Positions 25,943 to 35,416 of a stretch of 64,000 bases of DNA are shown piece after piece. Position 1 is the first letter of the stretch. Each line of letters opens with the position of its first letter. Where the stretch lies: assembly GCF_009646335.1 (NCBI RefSeq), contig NZ_WJBU01000005.1, forward strand, positions 1 through 64,000. The letters run 5' to 3'. The notes under the pieces were generated by a model, which was not told the origin of the DNA, searched no databases, and saw nothing but the letters and a program-made list of their open reading frames with translations. This stretch comes from Caenimonas koreensis DSM 17982. GTDB taxonomy: Bacteria > Pseudomonadota > Gammaproteobacteria > Burkholderiales > Burkholderiaceae_C. Made by a program: the position numbers and the translations under genes.

Positions 25943-26286
25943 CGCGACCTTCCGCTCAACACTTGGTCGATGGAGACTTGTATTTCGCGGGGCTGCGCAA
26001 GTTGCTCACCTTCAGCGGTTGCCGACATCCAGGTGACGTACGTGTGCACGTCTTGTGGATTGATCGTATGAGTTGAATCGGAGACGACTAACTGGAACAC
26101 AACGTTCTGCATGCCAAAGTCAGTACATCGAAACTTCGTTACACCACCTAGGAGAAGCGTCACGCACCGGCCGTCAACAGTCCGAAACACGCATTGCAAA
26201 TTCCCAGCTTCTGCATCTTGACTCAGCGCACATAGCTCAGCGTCATGCAAGCTACATATCGACTCTTCGCTCATGGTGCTGTTCAT
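25861..26286 (-). CDS. Probable immunity protein for the full-length Rhs toxin
   Basis: Protein of 141 residues; ATG 26286 overlaps the rhs stop as ATGA, so it is translationally coupled to the toxin. An alternative ATG lies at 26298. A central beta-rich part (LQCVFRTVDGRCVTLLLGGV, then TKFRCTDFG) resembles small immunity proteins of beta-sandwich type. No named family is recognised. Its 3' end overlaps the start of the orphan module frame that follows, showing that the module was joined right after this gene. Confidence 0.72.
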   Translation of the reverse strand: MNSTMSEESICSLHDAELCALSQDAEAGNLQCVFRTVDGRCVTLLLGGVTKFRCTDFGMQNVVFQLVVSDSTHTINPQDVHTYVTWMSATAEGEQLAQPREIQVSIDQVLSGRSRCVFLIPSWGAQLGAIAATVEWQWGKV

Positions 26287-29200
26287 GGTCTTGGACACCC
26301 GTTAATAACTCTGTCGCGCGGCCATGGCGAAAGCGGTACGCCAGGCCCTCGCCGCCCATTGTCCCAATTGTGGCCGTGGGGCTTCCCCGCGCCGTGGTCC
26401 GGATGCCAGTCGATATCGACTTCCGGGTTACCGTTTGGCCCATAAAGGCGCTCCTGACCATTCCCCGGTTTCCCATCTGCCGGATTCGTGTGCCACTCCC
26501 CTGGATTCCCAGTGCTAGGCGTCTTCTCTTGAAGCATTGGCCCAGTGACATACCAACCAATAGCGGCGCCAACTCCAGCCCCGACAACAAGACCTACGCC
26601 AGTTCCGATCGGTCCGAACAAGCTGCCCGCTGCGGCCCCGACTCTCCCTCCGTACGACGCCCCGGCCAACGGGCTTTCCCCTCGAGGGTCCGTTGACACA
26701 AGCGGACTGCCCCCACCATACAAATATCGATTCCACCCCCCGTCCAACCCAATCGGATCCGGCTGGGTATACCGCCCACTCCCCGGCGCATACGTCCTGA
26801 AGTAGTTGTAATTCAAATTCGACTCCGCGTCGAAGTACTGCCCCGGAAACCGCAAATTGAATTCCACCGCCGCTGTCGACTTCAGCAACACGGGCTGGTT
26901 CGTCAGCGCCTGCGTCGGCTTCAGCGTCGCTTGCAAAACTCCCGTGGGCTTGTTGTTGCCGAACGCTGAATACGGCAGCTGCCACACCGGCTTTTTCGCC
27001 TCATCGGTCACCAGCCGGGGCGTGCCCAAGTGGTCCGTGTGCACCGCGAAGAACTTCCCGTTGCGATAGAACCCGATGGGCATCGACTGGCCTGAATCGG
27101 TCGGCAGCCAGATGTACTCCGTGCGCCCCTTGCCCAACGCGCTGCCGTTGTCGTATTCACCCAGCAGGTTGCCGCCTTCGTCGTAGATGTAGGCAGTGCC
27201 CACGCTCGTCACGGTTGACGTGGTGTTGAACAGCCACTTGAAATTCTGCTTGAGCCAATCCAGAAAGCCTGGGCTAAGCGTCTGCGCATCAGGCAGAGTT
27301 TGCTCGGCTTCCGGCACGCTCTTGAACACGCGCTGGCCCAATGCGTTGTGCAGATAGCGCACTTGTGCAGACTCGCCGTTGTTCACTACGTCCACCTTGG
27401 CCAAGCGACCCGTTGCGTCGTAGTCAAACGTGCGCAGGCCGTCCGTTGTCATCGCGCCGTTGGCGTCGAGCGCGTAGTTGACCGTGCTGGTCACGACGCT
27501 TCGTGTCCTGCCCCTGTTGGTCGTCGTCACAGTCTGCGTGAATCCGAGCAGCTTGTTGCTGTTCGCGTCGATGGTCAGGTTCTGCCCTGTCGCCTTGGCC
27601 AGGTCAACGTCGTCGAAGTCGCCGTTCAGGTCGGTGTCGCTCGTCGTCTTCTCGACCGAGCTCAGGCGATTGCTGTTGGCGTCGTAGCTATAGGTGGCCG
27701 TGGAGCCAGGTCGAGAAAAGCTGGTGAGCCGGTTGCGGCTGTCGTAGCCCGCAGACCAGCCCAGCGTCGTTTGGTAAAGCTCGGTCTGTGTCGTTCCGTC
27801 AGATTGCGGCACGGTGCGGCCGGCCCAAAGATTCTGGACGACATCGGTCAGCCGTGAGGCGGGGTCGTAGTTGAAGTACGCCACTTCACTCTGCACGATG
27901 CGCCCGTCGGTATCAAACACCCGGTTGGCTGCATCGCCGTTGCTCCACATCCACGACTGGGGCTGGCCCAGCGCCGTGTGCGCGAGTGCGCTGACAAAAC
28001 TCACCACCGGCTTGGGTTTTCGGATGGTGCCGCCCGGCTCTTGCACGTCGATGCTTGTGATGCGCCCAGCCTGCCGCCGATAGAACACCTTCAGGCCGCT
28101 TGGATAAGCGACGCTCGCGAGGTCGCCGTTCGCGTAGGTGTAGCTCAACTTGTACTGGCTCGGGCTCGACGGATTGTCGTTCACGGCCTGCGTCTTGGTC
28201 AGCACGCGTCCTTCGTTGTCACGCTGGAATATCGTGTTGCCAGAACTGTCCTGGATGGAACGTAGGTAGCCGGTTTGGTCACCGTCCCACACGTAGGCAT
28301 CCACGTGCTGCGCGTCATGCCTGATTTCGGTAGGCCGCCCGGCCGCGTCTCTGATGATGGTGCGCGTGTTGCCCTTTGCATCGGTGACAGCCGTAATCTG
28401 GCCATTGCTGTCCCGTTGGTAGGTGTACGTGCCAGTATCCGGGCTCGCCTCCGCCAGAACATCACCAAATGCATTTCTTGTGTAGCTGGTCTGCACACCT
28501 TTTGGATCGGTCACCTGTGTGAGCTGGTCCAGCTGGTTCCACGATTGATTGACAGAGGAGCCATCAGCCAGGGTCACAGCGCGCACGCGCCGCAAGGCAT
28601 CGAGCGTTTGCGTCGTGGTGTGCTGCAAGGGGTCGGTGGTGTCCTTCGGCTCGCCGTTCGCGTCGTAGCTGAAAGTTGTTGATTGACCTTGCCCGCCCTG
28701 AATGGCGGCCACCTGGTTGAGCGCATTGATGACGCGGGCCGTATTCAGGGCAATCGTGCCGTTGATATCGCTGACCTGCTCGCCCACGCGATTGCCCGAT
28801 GAGTCCAATGTGTAGAGCACTGCCGCGCCGCGATTGTCGGCTGCGTAGTACAGGCGATGGGCAGCGTCGTAGCTGTAGTCGATGCGGTATCCGTTGGGCA
28901 ATGTGGCGCTGGCGACTTGGCCTGTTGGCGTATAGGTGAATGTCGTTGCTTCGCCATTGTGGACAGTGCTGTAGAGCCTTCCTCGTGCGTCATAGGCAAA
29001 GCCTGTCTGCAGCCCGTTCGGATCAGTGCGCGATGTCGGTCGGCCCGCACCGTCGAATGTGTAGGTTGTTTCTTGTCCCAACGGGTTTTTCACGCTCGTG
29101 CGATTGCCGGCGCTGTCGTAGCCATACCGCCAGACCACTCCATTCGGCTGCGTCATGGAGTCGGCAAGGTTCTGGCTGTTGTATGTCCACACCCACGTGC

Positions 29201-31121
29201 GCGTCTGCGCCGTAGCCAGATCGGTCACCGCTTGAGTCAGAAGGTTTCCAACACCGTCATAAGTGAAAGCTGTCGTCCGGCCCCGCTCCGTCACCAGCGC
29301 GGGAAGCGCGAATGCGGGATGCCATTGAATGGACACCGTCTGTGCCTGCGGCGTACCAGCTGCCCTGGTCATGGCCGTCACCAGCTTGCGACTGGCATCC
29401 CATGTATAGGCGGTCTGCGTTCCAGTGAAGTCGGTTTCGCTGGAAGGAAGATTGCCCTCCCCAAACGTTTGGCTTGCAATGCCCCGCCCATCAAATGGCC
29501 CGTTGCTGGCCGCGAGTTGCACTGTTCCGCTGTCGTTCTGGTACTGGTAATTGCGCTGCGTGCCCAGTGGGTCGATCACCTGAGTCGCCTGGCCTGCACC
29601 GTCCGAATAGGTGAATGTGTAGCTATCGACATTGCCAATGTGCGCCGTGCTGGCGGCTCTGCCCATTGCGTCGTAGGTGTACGTGGCGAAGCGATTATTC
29701 AGTTCGTCATTGATGCCGGTGAGTGCGTCGGGCCAGCGCGCATCTTCATAAAGGTAGTTCCTTGCGGTGTTGTCGGCATAAGTCACGCGGCCGAGCATCG
29801 CGCCTGTGTAGGCATAGCGGATGACGCGCCCATCAGGCAAGGTGACTGCCGTGATGTAGCCAAGGGATGTCCGCGAGAACGTGATCGCCCTGCCGAATGC
29901 GTTTGTGACACTTGCCAATCCGAAGGCGTTGTATTGCGCTGTCGTGGTCCAGCCATTGCGTTGGGTGATCGAGAGCAACCGCCCGGTGCTGGTCTGGAAC
30001 AGCATCCGAGTGTCGTCGCCCGCCCGCGTGAACTGCATGGTGTTGCCAATGGCTGTCAATTGATCGGCACTGGTGTCGCTGCGCCAGACGCCAGCCGAAT
30101 CAAGGGAGAAGATGTACGTGGCACCGTCTCCTAGTTCGACGGACATGCCTGCGCCGGAAGCGACGATGCGGGCGGCGTAGTCATGGCTCCAATTGGGGCC
30201 GAAGCCAGCAGGTGGCGCGCCATAGCTGCGATAAAACCGGGTCAATCGAAGCGGGTTTTCCCCCGCATCGCGCCAGTCTTCTTCGTCCTGGGTCTTTTGG
30301 CCCGTCGCTGGGCTCACGGGGTTGCCGACCGGGCAAGAATTGTCGATCGGTGCAGCCAGCGCGACCTTCTTGGTTGCGGGCGCTCCACATCCACTGCACT
30401 GCCCCGTGAGCGTCAAGGTTCCGCCCTTGGGCGGCATCTTCATCAAGAACGAAAAATTCCCGGTCGCATCCGCTTGGCCGCTCGCTGTGCTGGCACCTGG
30501 TGCAGTGACGTTGATGGCGACGCCTGCAGGGACCGACGCGTAGTTGGTGAGTCGGGCGTTGAATCTGACGATCTGTCCGGTGCGCGCTGCGGCCGGGCCG
30601 GTGATCGAAATGCTGGTGAGCGGCGTGAGGCAGACGGTTTTGCCTGTGGCGTCTTCGCGACTTCGCAAGGGCCAACTCGGGCCATCATTCGGGCCAGGTT
30701 GCGGGTTCTGGCAATACGGCCCGTTCACGGTCCAGTTCATGAACGTCGTTCGGACTTCTCCAGTGACGAGGCCTGTGCGAATGCACTGGCATTGACTCGC
30801 GGCGTAGTCACCGTCGATCTGAGTGGCAGCACCGACGCTGCATGAGGACAACGTGTAGTCCTCGTTGCCATTGGAGCCTTGGTGAAAGCCTTCGCCATAG
30901 TACGCAGCGCAGGAAGCCGCACCGGAAATCGAGACGGGCCCGTCAAACCGCAACGCTCCCAATACCGAGCTGCCTTGGGGCGTGAACCACCCGCGTTGGG
31001 CGGTGCTGCACTCGTAGGTTTGTCCGCCGCTGGTGCAAAGATCCGCCTGGGCTGCGCCACAGCAGAGCAATGCGACAAAAAACGCAAGTACGACCCGAAC
31101 AGGCCGATGCAAATAGACCAT
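26283..31121 (-). CDS. Full-length secreted Rhs polymorphic toxin
   Basis: Protein of 1612 residues. Residues 1-26 are a Sec signal peptide (VVLAFFVALLCCGAAQA). An N-terminal Cys-rich domain follows, then a DUF6531-type entry domain near 265-340 (PVGNPVSPATGQKTQDEEDW). The YD-repeat shell runs from about 400 to 1400, and the self-cleavage-type boundary DPIGLDGG is near 1455. The last about 155 residues are the variable tip: glycine zipper (GPIGTGVGLVVGAGVGAAIG), then QERLYGPNGNPEVDIDWHPD and GAGKPHGHNW. Tips with this His/Asp-rich motif occur in polymorphic toxins; the activity is not known to me. An AGGGAGAG site and a promoter-like sequence precede it. The signal peptide implies export through Sec and then another route, rather than type VI delivery. 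Confidence 0.93.
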   Translation of the reverse strand: MVYLHRPVRVVLAFFVALLCCGAAQADLCTSGGQTYECSTAQRGWFTPQGSSVLGALRFDGPVSISGAASCAAYYGEGFHQGSNGNEDYTLSSCSVGAATQIDGDYAASQCQCIRTGLVTGEVRTTFMNWTVNGPYCQNPQPGPNDGPSWPLRSREDATGKTVCLTPLTSISITGPAAARTGQIVRFNARLTNYASVPAGVAINVTAPGASTASGQADATGNFSFLMKMPPKGGTLTLTGQCSGCGAPATKKVALAAPIDNSCPVGNPVSPATGQKTQDEEDWRDAGENPLRLTRFYRSYGAPPAGFGPNWSHDYAARIVASGAGMSVELGDGATYIFSLDSAGVWRSDTSADQLTAIGNTMQFTRAGDDTRMLFQTSTGRLLSITQRNGWTTTAQYNAFGLASVTNAFGRAITFSRTSLGYITAVTLPDGRVIRYAYTGAMLGRVTYADNTARNYLYEDARWPDALTGINDELNNRFATYTYDAMGRAASTAHIGNVDSYTFTYSDGAGQATQVIDPLGTQRNYQYQNDSGTVQLAASNGPFDGRGIASQTFGEGNLPSSETDFTGTQTAYTWDASRKLVTAMTRAAGTPQAQTVSIQWHPAFALPALVTERGRTTAFTYDGVGNLLTQAVTDLATAQTRTWVWTYNSQNLADSMTQPNGVVWRYGYDSAGNRTSVKNPLGQETTYTFDGAGRPTSRTDPNGLQTGFAYDARGRLYSTVHNGEATTFTYTPTGQVASATLPNGYRIDYSYDAAHRLYYAADNRGAAVLYTLDSSGNRVGEQVSDINGTIALNTARVINALNQVAAIQGGQGQSTTFSYDANGEPKDTTDPLQHTTTQTLDALRRVRAVTLADGSSVNQSWNQLDQLTQVTDPKGVQTSYTRNAFGDVLAEASPDTGTYTYQRDSNGQITAVTDAKGNTRTIIRDAAGRPTEIRHDAQHVDAYVWDGDQTGYLRSIQDSSGNTIFQRDNEGRVLTKTQAVNDNPSSPSQYKLSYTYANGDLASVAYPSGLKVFYRRQAGRITSIDVQEPGGTIRKPKPVVSFVSALAHTALGQPQSWMWSNGDAANRVFDTDGRIVQSEVAYFNYDPASRLTDVVQNLWAGRTVPQSDGTTQTELYQTTLGWSAGYDSRNRLTSFSRPGSTATYSYDANSNRLSSVEKTTSDTDLNGDFDDVDLAKATGQNLTIDANSNKLLGFTQTVTTTNRGRTRSVVTSTVNYALDANGAMTTDGLRTFDYDATGRLAKVDVVNNGESAQVRYLHNALGQRVFKSVPEAEQTLPDAQTLSPGFLDWLKQNFKWLFNTTSTVTSVGTAYIYDEGGNLLGEYDNGSALGKGRTEYIWLPTDSGQSMPIGFYRNGKFFAVHTDHLGTPRLVTDEAKKPVWQLPYSAFGNNKPTGVLQATLKPTQALTNQPVLLKSTAAVEFNLRFPGQYFDAESNLNYNYFRTYAPGSGRYTQPDPIGLDGGWNRYLYGGGSPLVSTDPRGESPLAGASYGGRVGAAAGSLFGPIGTGVGLVVGAGVGAAIGWYVTGPMLQEKTPSTGNPGEWHTNPADGKPGNGQERLYGPNGNPEVDIDWHPDHGAGKPHGHNWDNGRRGPGVPLSPWPRDRVINGCPRP

Positions 31122-31144
31122 TTTTATACTCTCCCTGGGCCGGG

Positions 31145-31173
31145 ATACTACTTTTGATACGCGACCGGAACAA
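31145..31173 (-). promoter_or_regulatory. Candidate promoter of the full-length rhs gene
   Basis: On the minus strand, TTGTTC (31173-31168) and TAGTAT (31150-31145) are separated by 17 nt, and each matches 4 of 6 consensus bases. The AGGGAGAG ribosome-binding site and ATG 31121 follow about 24 nt downstream. It lies in the 107-bp gap after gspK, so the toxin gene could be transcribed independently. Confidence 0.4.
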
Positions 31174-31228
31174 GTCGATACGCATTTCGTGGCCTGCTTG
31201 CATCGCGGCCTGTCAGGCCAGCGTCACT

Positions 31229-32188
31229 TCACGCGGGAGCCAGGACCTTTTCTACCCACAACGGCTGCACATTCAACAAGTCCCGCTCGACCGCGCATCG
31301 CTCCTCGACCACCACGCCATCCAGACGCAAGCGCGCCAAAATCTCGAAGAAGCGCGAGGCAACACCAATCGCCGCGTCGCTGTCTCCAAGCGCACCCTCC
31401 GCGCCGCCGAGCACCTTCTTCGCTTCAGCGAGAGTTCGAAACGGCGCACGCGCGCGCGCCTCGACCAGCCGCCGCGCGTCCGACATGCCCAGGCCATCGA
31501 CCGCTGCATGAATCACTTCGGCAGATGCGGTGTTGATGTTCACGGAAGTGCGCACAGGAAGGACCGTGACATAGGGTCGCAGTGCCGTGATCGTTTGCTG
31601 CGTTGCACCTAGCCACGCAAGTTGCTCGATGCGCGTTGGCATCAGCGGCGCTTTGCCCTGCGCCGCCGCGTCGCCTGTTGGCCTCGACGCAGCCAGCAGT
31701 AGGTTGTCCACGATGGTTTGCAATTCAGAAGGCGGCAAAGATAGTGATTCAAAGAGCCGCTCGAAGCTGCGCACATCGGCCTGCGAGATGCGCCCATCGG
31801 CGATCAGGTTCGTGATGTTCAGCCGTGATTGCAAGTCCGTGATCTGGCCCGACAAGAATGCCTCCAGCATGTCGGCCCCGGCATCAGATACGGTGCCGCC
31901 TTGCGCCGCCAGGAACTCCGACAAGCGTGATTCCTGCAACCCCACTGCCCACGGTTCAGCAAGATGGTCCACGCTGCCTGCGCGGGCGTCTTCACGCAAG
32001 ACCAGGCGCGCCCAGTCGAAAGCACCGGCCAGAATCCAGCCCGCCTGCACCCGCACACGCTCGGCCCGCTCGACTTCGAGCGCGCGCCATTGCTGCCACA
32101 GCGCGCTGCTGGCGAACACAGCGACGAGCGCTACGGTAAGCATCGCCATAAGGAGCGCGGCGCCCGATGATGTTTTGCGACGGCCCAC
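31229..32188 (-). CDS. gspK: Type II secretion minor pseudopilin GspK, solitary
   Basis: Protein of 319 residues. The N-terminal prepilin-type segment (SSGAALLMAMLTVALVAVFA) lacks the +5 Glu, as is typical for GspK, which caps the pseudopilus tip. The large inserted domain is present, with RLNITNLIADGRISQADVRS, and SVNINTASAEVIHAAVDGLG, a helix-hairpin-helix-like part seen in GspK. Length fits the family. It normally lies in a gsp operon between gspJ and gspL, but here neither neighbour is gsp: uvrA diverges upstream and the rhs gene follows 107 bp downstream. Confidence 0.88.
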   Translation of the reverse strand: MGRRKTSSGAALLMAMLTVALVAVFASSALWQQWRALEVERAERVRVQAGWILAGAFDWARLVLREDARAGSVDHLAEPWAVGLQESRLSEFLAAQGGTVSDAGADMLEAFLSGQITDLQSRLNITNLIADGRISQADVRSFERLFESLSLPPSELQTIVDNLLLAASRPTGDAAAQGKAPLMPTRIEQLAWLGATQQTITALRPYVTVLPVRTSVNINTASAEVIHAAVDGLGMSDARRLVEARARAPFRTLAEAKKVLGGAEGALGDSDAAIGVASRFFEILARLRLDGVVVEERCAVERDLLNVQPLWVEKVLAPA

Positions 32189-32321
32189 GTGTCAGGAGTG
32201 AATGTGTCTTTGAGGGGAGCGGCAGTATACGAACCCGCCCCAAAGGGTACTGGCAGGTATCATCTAGGGTTGCTCTTCGGAGCCCCTCGCAGCCCATTTT
32301 TCAGCTGGTCGCAGCCCATCC

Positions 32322-35300
32322 TTGAACACTCCGTCCGACGCCAAATACCTCGAGACCAGCGAGGGCAGCAAGTACCTCGCCGCGGCCCTGGCCCTGGCCC
32401 AGCAGCGGATCAGCATTCGCGGCGCGCGCACGCACAACCTCAAGAACATCGACCTCGACATCCCGCGCAACCAGCTCGTGGTGATCACGGGCTTGTCGGG
32501 CTCGGGCAAGTCGTCTCTCGCATTCGACACGCTCTATGCCGAAGGCCAGCGGCGGTATGTGGAAAGCCTGTCTGCCTACGCGCGGCAGTTCTTGCAGTTG
32601 ATGGACAAGCCCGATGTGGATGTGATCGAAGGCCTGTCGCCCGCGATTTCCATCGAGCAAAAGGCCACTTCACACAACCCGCGCTCCACCGTGGGCACTG
32701 TCACTGAAATCCACGACTACCTGCGCCTGCTGTTCGCGCGCGCCGGCACGCCCTACTGCCCCAATCACAACATTCCGCTCACGTCGCAAACCGTTTCGCA
32801 GATGGTCGATAGCGTGCTGGGCCTGCCGCCCGATGCGCGGCTGATGATCCTGGCGCCCGTGGCGCGCGAGCGCAAAGGCGAATTCGTCGAGCTGTTCGAG
32901 CAGATGCAGGCGAGCGGTTATGTGCGTTTTCGCGTCGATGGGCAAGCGTATGAATTCGACGCGTTGCCCAAGCTCAAGAAAACCGAGAAGCACGATATTG
33001 ATGTCGTGATCGACCGCGTGAAGGTCCGGCCCGAGATCCAGCAGCGGCTGGCCGAGAGTTTCGAAGCGGCGCTGCGCCTGGCCGATGGCCGCGCACTGGC
33101 TGTTGAAATGGATACAGGCCAAGAGCACTGGTTCAACGCGAAGTTTGCGTGCCCCATCTGCAATTACTCGATCACGGAACTCGAGCCACGGCTCTTCTCA
33201 TTCAATTCCCCCGTGGGCGCATGCCCGTCTTGCGACGGCCTGGGCCACATGGAGTTTTTCGATCCGCTGCGAGTGGTGGCGTTTCCGTCGCTGTCGCTCG
33301 CAAGCGGCGCGGTGAAGGGCTGGGACCGCCGCAACGGCTACTACTTTTCGCTGATCGAAAGCCTGGCCAAACACTACAAGTTCAACGTCGATTCGCCTTT
33401 TGAAGATCTTGACCTGCCGGTGCAAAACGCGATCTTGCATGGCTCGGGCGATGAGGAAATCAAGTTCAGCTATGTGATGGACTCGGGCAACTTCGCAGGC
33501 AAGAAACTGTCGAAGAAGCATCCGTTCGAAGGGATCATCCCGAACATGGCGCGGCGCTACCGCGAAACCGATTCTGTCGCCGTGCGCGAAGAGCTTGCCC
33601 GCTACCGCAGCATGCAGCCCTGCCCCGATTGCGGCGGCACGCGGCTGCGCAGTGAAGCGCGGCACGTGAAGGTCGGCGAAGGCGAGCAGGCGCGCGCGAT
33701 TTTCCAGATCAGCCACGCCACGCTGCGCGAGAGCCTGGCGTATTTCAACGGTTTGCATCTGCACGGCGCCAAGGCCGAAATTGCCGACAAGGTGATCCGC
33801 GAAATCGGCCTGCGGCTGAAGTTCCTCAATGACGTCGGCCTGAATTACCTCAGCCTCGATCGCAGCGCGGAAACACTGTCGGGCGGTGAGGCGCAGCGCA
33901 TCCGGCTTGCCTCGCAGATCGGCTCAGGGCTCACCGGCGTGATGTACGTGCTTGACGAGCCCAGCATCGGCCTGCACCAGCGCGACAACGACCGCCTCAT
34001 CAGCACGCTGCGCCACCTGCGCGATATCGGCAACAGCGTGATCGTCGTCGAGCACGACGAAGACATGATCCACGCAGCCGACCACGTGATCGACATGGGG
34101 CCGGGTGCGGGCATTCATGGTGGCCGCGTGATGGCGCAGGGCACCTTCGATGAAGTCGCCGCCAATCCGGAGTCGCTCACCGGGCAGTACCTGTCGGGCA
34201 AGAAGTCCATCCCTGTGCCGGTGCACCGCACGGCGTGGTTGCCTGTGTCGCAAGACGTGCGCGATGAATACAAGCCTTCCTCGAAATTCCCGCCGAGCGA
34301 CGCCGCGATTCGCCGGCGCGAGCGCGAAGCGCATCACCTGGCCACGCGCGGCAAGCTGCAAGAGATTCGCGTGCTGGGCGCCAAGGGCAACAACCTGAAG
34401 AACGTGAGCGTCTCGTTCCCCGTGGGGCTGCTCACGTGTGTGACGGGTGTGTCCGGCTCGGGCAAGTCAACGCTGGTCAACGACACGCTCTATGCCGCCG
34501 TCGCACGCACGCTCTATCGCGCGCATGACGAGCCAGCCGCACACGACGCCGTTGAAGGCATCGAGCACTTCGACAAAGTCATCAATGTCGACCAGTCGCC
34601 CATCGGCCGCACGCCGCGCAGCAACCCGGCGACGTACACGGGCCTGTTCACGCCGATCCGCGAGTTGATGGCCGACACGAACCTCGCGAAGGAACGCGGC
34701 TACGGCCCGGGCCGCTTCTCGTTCAACGTGGCGGGTGGCCGCTGCGAAGCGTGCCAGGGCGATGGCGTGGTCAAGGTCGAGATGCACTTCCTGCCCGATG
34801 TGTATGTGCCCTGCGATGTGTGCAAGGGCCAGCGCTACAACCGCGAAACGCTGGAAGTGCAATGGAAGGGCCGCAACATCGCGCAGATTCTCGACATGAC
34901 CGTTGAAGATGCGCATGTGTTTCTCGGCGCCGTGCCCACCATCGCGCGCAAGCTGCACACACTGCTGGATGTGGGCCTGTCTTACGTCAAACTCGGGCAG
35001 GCGGCGACGACGCTTTCGGGCGGCGAGGCGCAGCGCGTGAAGCTGGCGCTGGAGCTTTCGAAGCGCGACACGGGCCGCACGCTCTACATCCTCGATGAAC
35101 CAACCACGGGCCTGCACTTTGCCGACATCGCGTTGCTGCTCAAGGTGCTGCACCAGCTGCGTGACGCGGGCAACACCATCGTCGTGATCGAGCACAACCT
35201 GGACGTGATCAAGACGGCCGACTGGCTGATCGACATGGGCCCGGAAGGCGGCGCGGGCGGTGGCGAATTGGTGGGCGTGGGCACGCCTGAGGACATCGCT

Positions 35301-35348
35301 GCAAACGAAGCAAGCCACACCGGGCGCTACCTCAAGCGGCTGCTGTAA
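32322..35348 (+). CDS. uvrA: Excinuclease ABC subunit A
   Basis: Protein of 1008 residues (TTG start; no better ATG in frame). It is the damage-recognition ATPase of nucleotide excision repair. Two ABC modules are visible: Walker [11 protein letters not shown] near residue 58 and [10 protein letters not shown] near 709, signatures [11 protein letters not shown] near 518 and [11 protein letters not shown] near 900. Zinc modules are CPICNYS with CPSCDGLG (near 278-306) and CEACQGDG with CDVCKGQRY (near 807-838). It is longer than the usual 940-960 because of an N-terminal extension and internal loops. No clear SOS box is seen in the 133-bp upstream gap. Confidence 0.98.
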   Translation: MNTPSDAKYLETSEGSKYLAAALALAQQRISIRGARTHNLKNIDLDIPRNQLVVITGLSGSGKSSLAFDTLYAEGQRRYVESLSAYARQFLQLMDKPDVDVIEGLSPAISIEQKATSHNPRSTVGTVTEIHDYLRLLFARAGTPYCPNHNIPLTSQTVSQMVDSVLGLPPDARLMILAPVARERKGEFVELFEQMQASGYVRFRVDGQAYEFDALPKLKKTEKHDIDVVIDRVKVRPEIQQRLAESFEAALRLADGRALAVEMDTGQEHWFNAKFACPICNYSITELEPRLFSFNSPVGACPSCDGLGHMEFFDPLRVVAFPSLSLASGAVKGWDRRNGYYFSLIESLAKHYKFNVDSPFEDLDLPVQNAILHGSGDEEIKFSYVMDSGNFAGKKLSKKHPFEGIIPNMARRYRETDSVAVREELARYRSMQPCPDCGGTRLRSEARHVKVGEGEQARAIFQISHATLRESLAYFNGLHLHGAKAEIADKVIREIGLRLKFLNDVGLNYLSLDRSAETLSGGEAQRIRLASQIGSGLTGVMYVLDEPSIGLHQRDNDRLISTLRHLRDIGNSVIVVEHDEDMIHAADHVIDMGPGAGIHGGRVMAQGTFDEVAANPESLTGQYLSGKKSIPVPVHRTAWLPVSQDVRDEYKPSSKFPPSDAAIRRREREAHHLATRGKLQEIRVLGAKGNNLKNVSVSFPVGLLTCVTGVSGSGKSTLVNDTLYAAVARTLYRAHDEPAAHDAVEGIEHFDKVINVDQSPIGRTPRSNPATYTGLFTPIRELMADTNLAKERGYGPGRFSFNVAGGRCEACQGDGVVKVEMHFLPDVYVPCDVCKGQRYNRETLEVQWKGRNIAQILDMTVEDAHVFLGAVPTIARKLHTLLDVGLSYVKLGQAATTLSGGEAQRVKLALELSKRDTGRTLYILDEPTTGLHFADIALLLKVLHQLRDAGNTIVVIEHNLDVIKTADWLIDMGPEGGAGGGELVGVGTPEDIAANEASHTGRYLKRLL

Positions 35349-35416
35349 ACCGGCTGCTGTCAAGGCGCTGCAGCGCGGCCCATAGCGAGCGCGCCTGCAT
35401 TCCTGTAGGCTGGTGC

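Noticed and set aside
28857-30134. Plus-strand frame of 425 residues inside the Rhs locus
   Set aside because: It is antisense to the YD-repeat region of the full-length rhs gene and has no domain.
32189-32321. SOS (LexA) box before uvrA
   Set aside because: No CTG-N10-CAG site of acceptable quality is visible in the gap.
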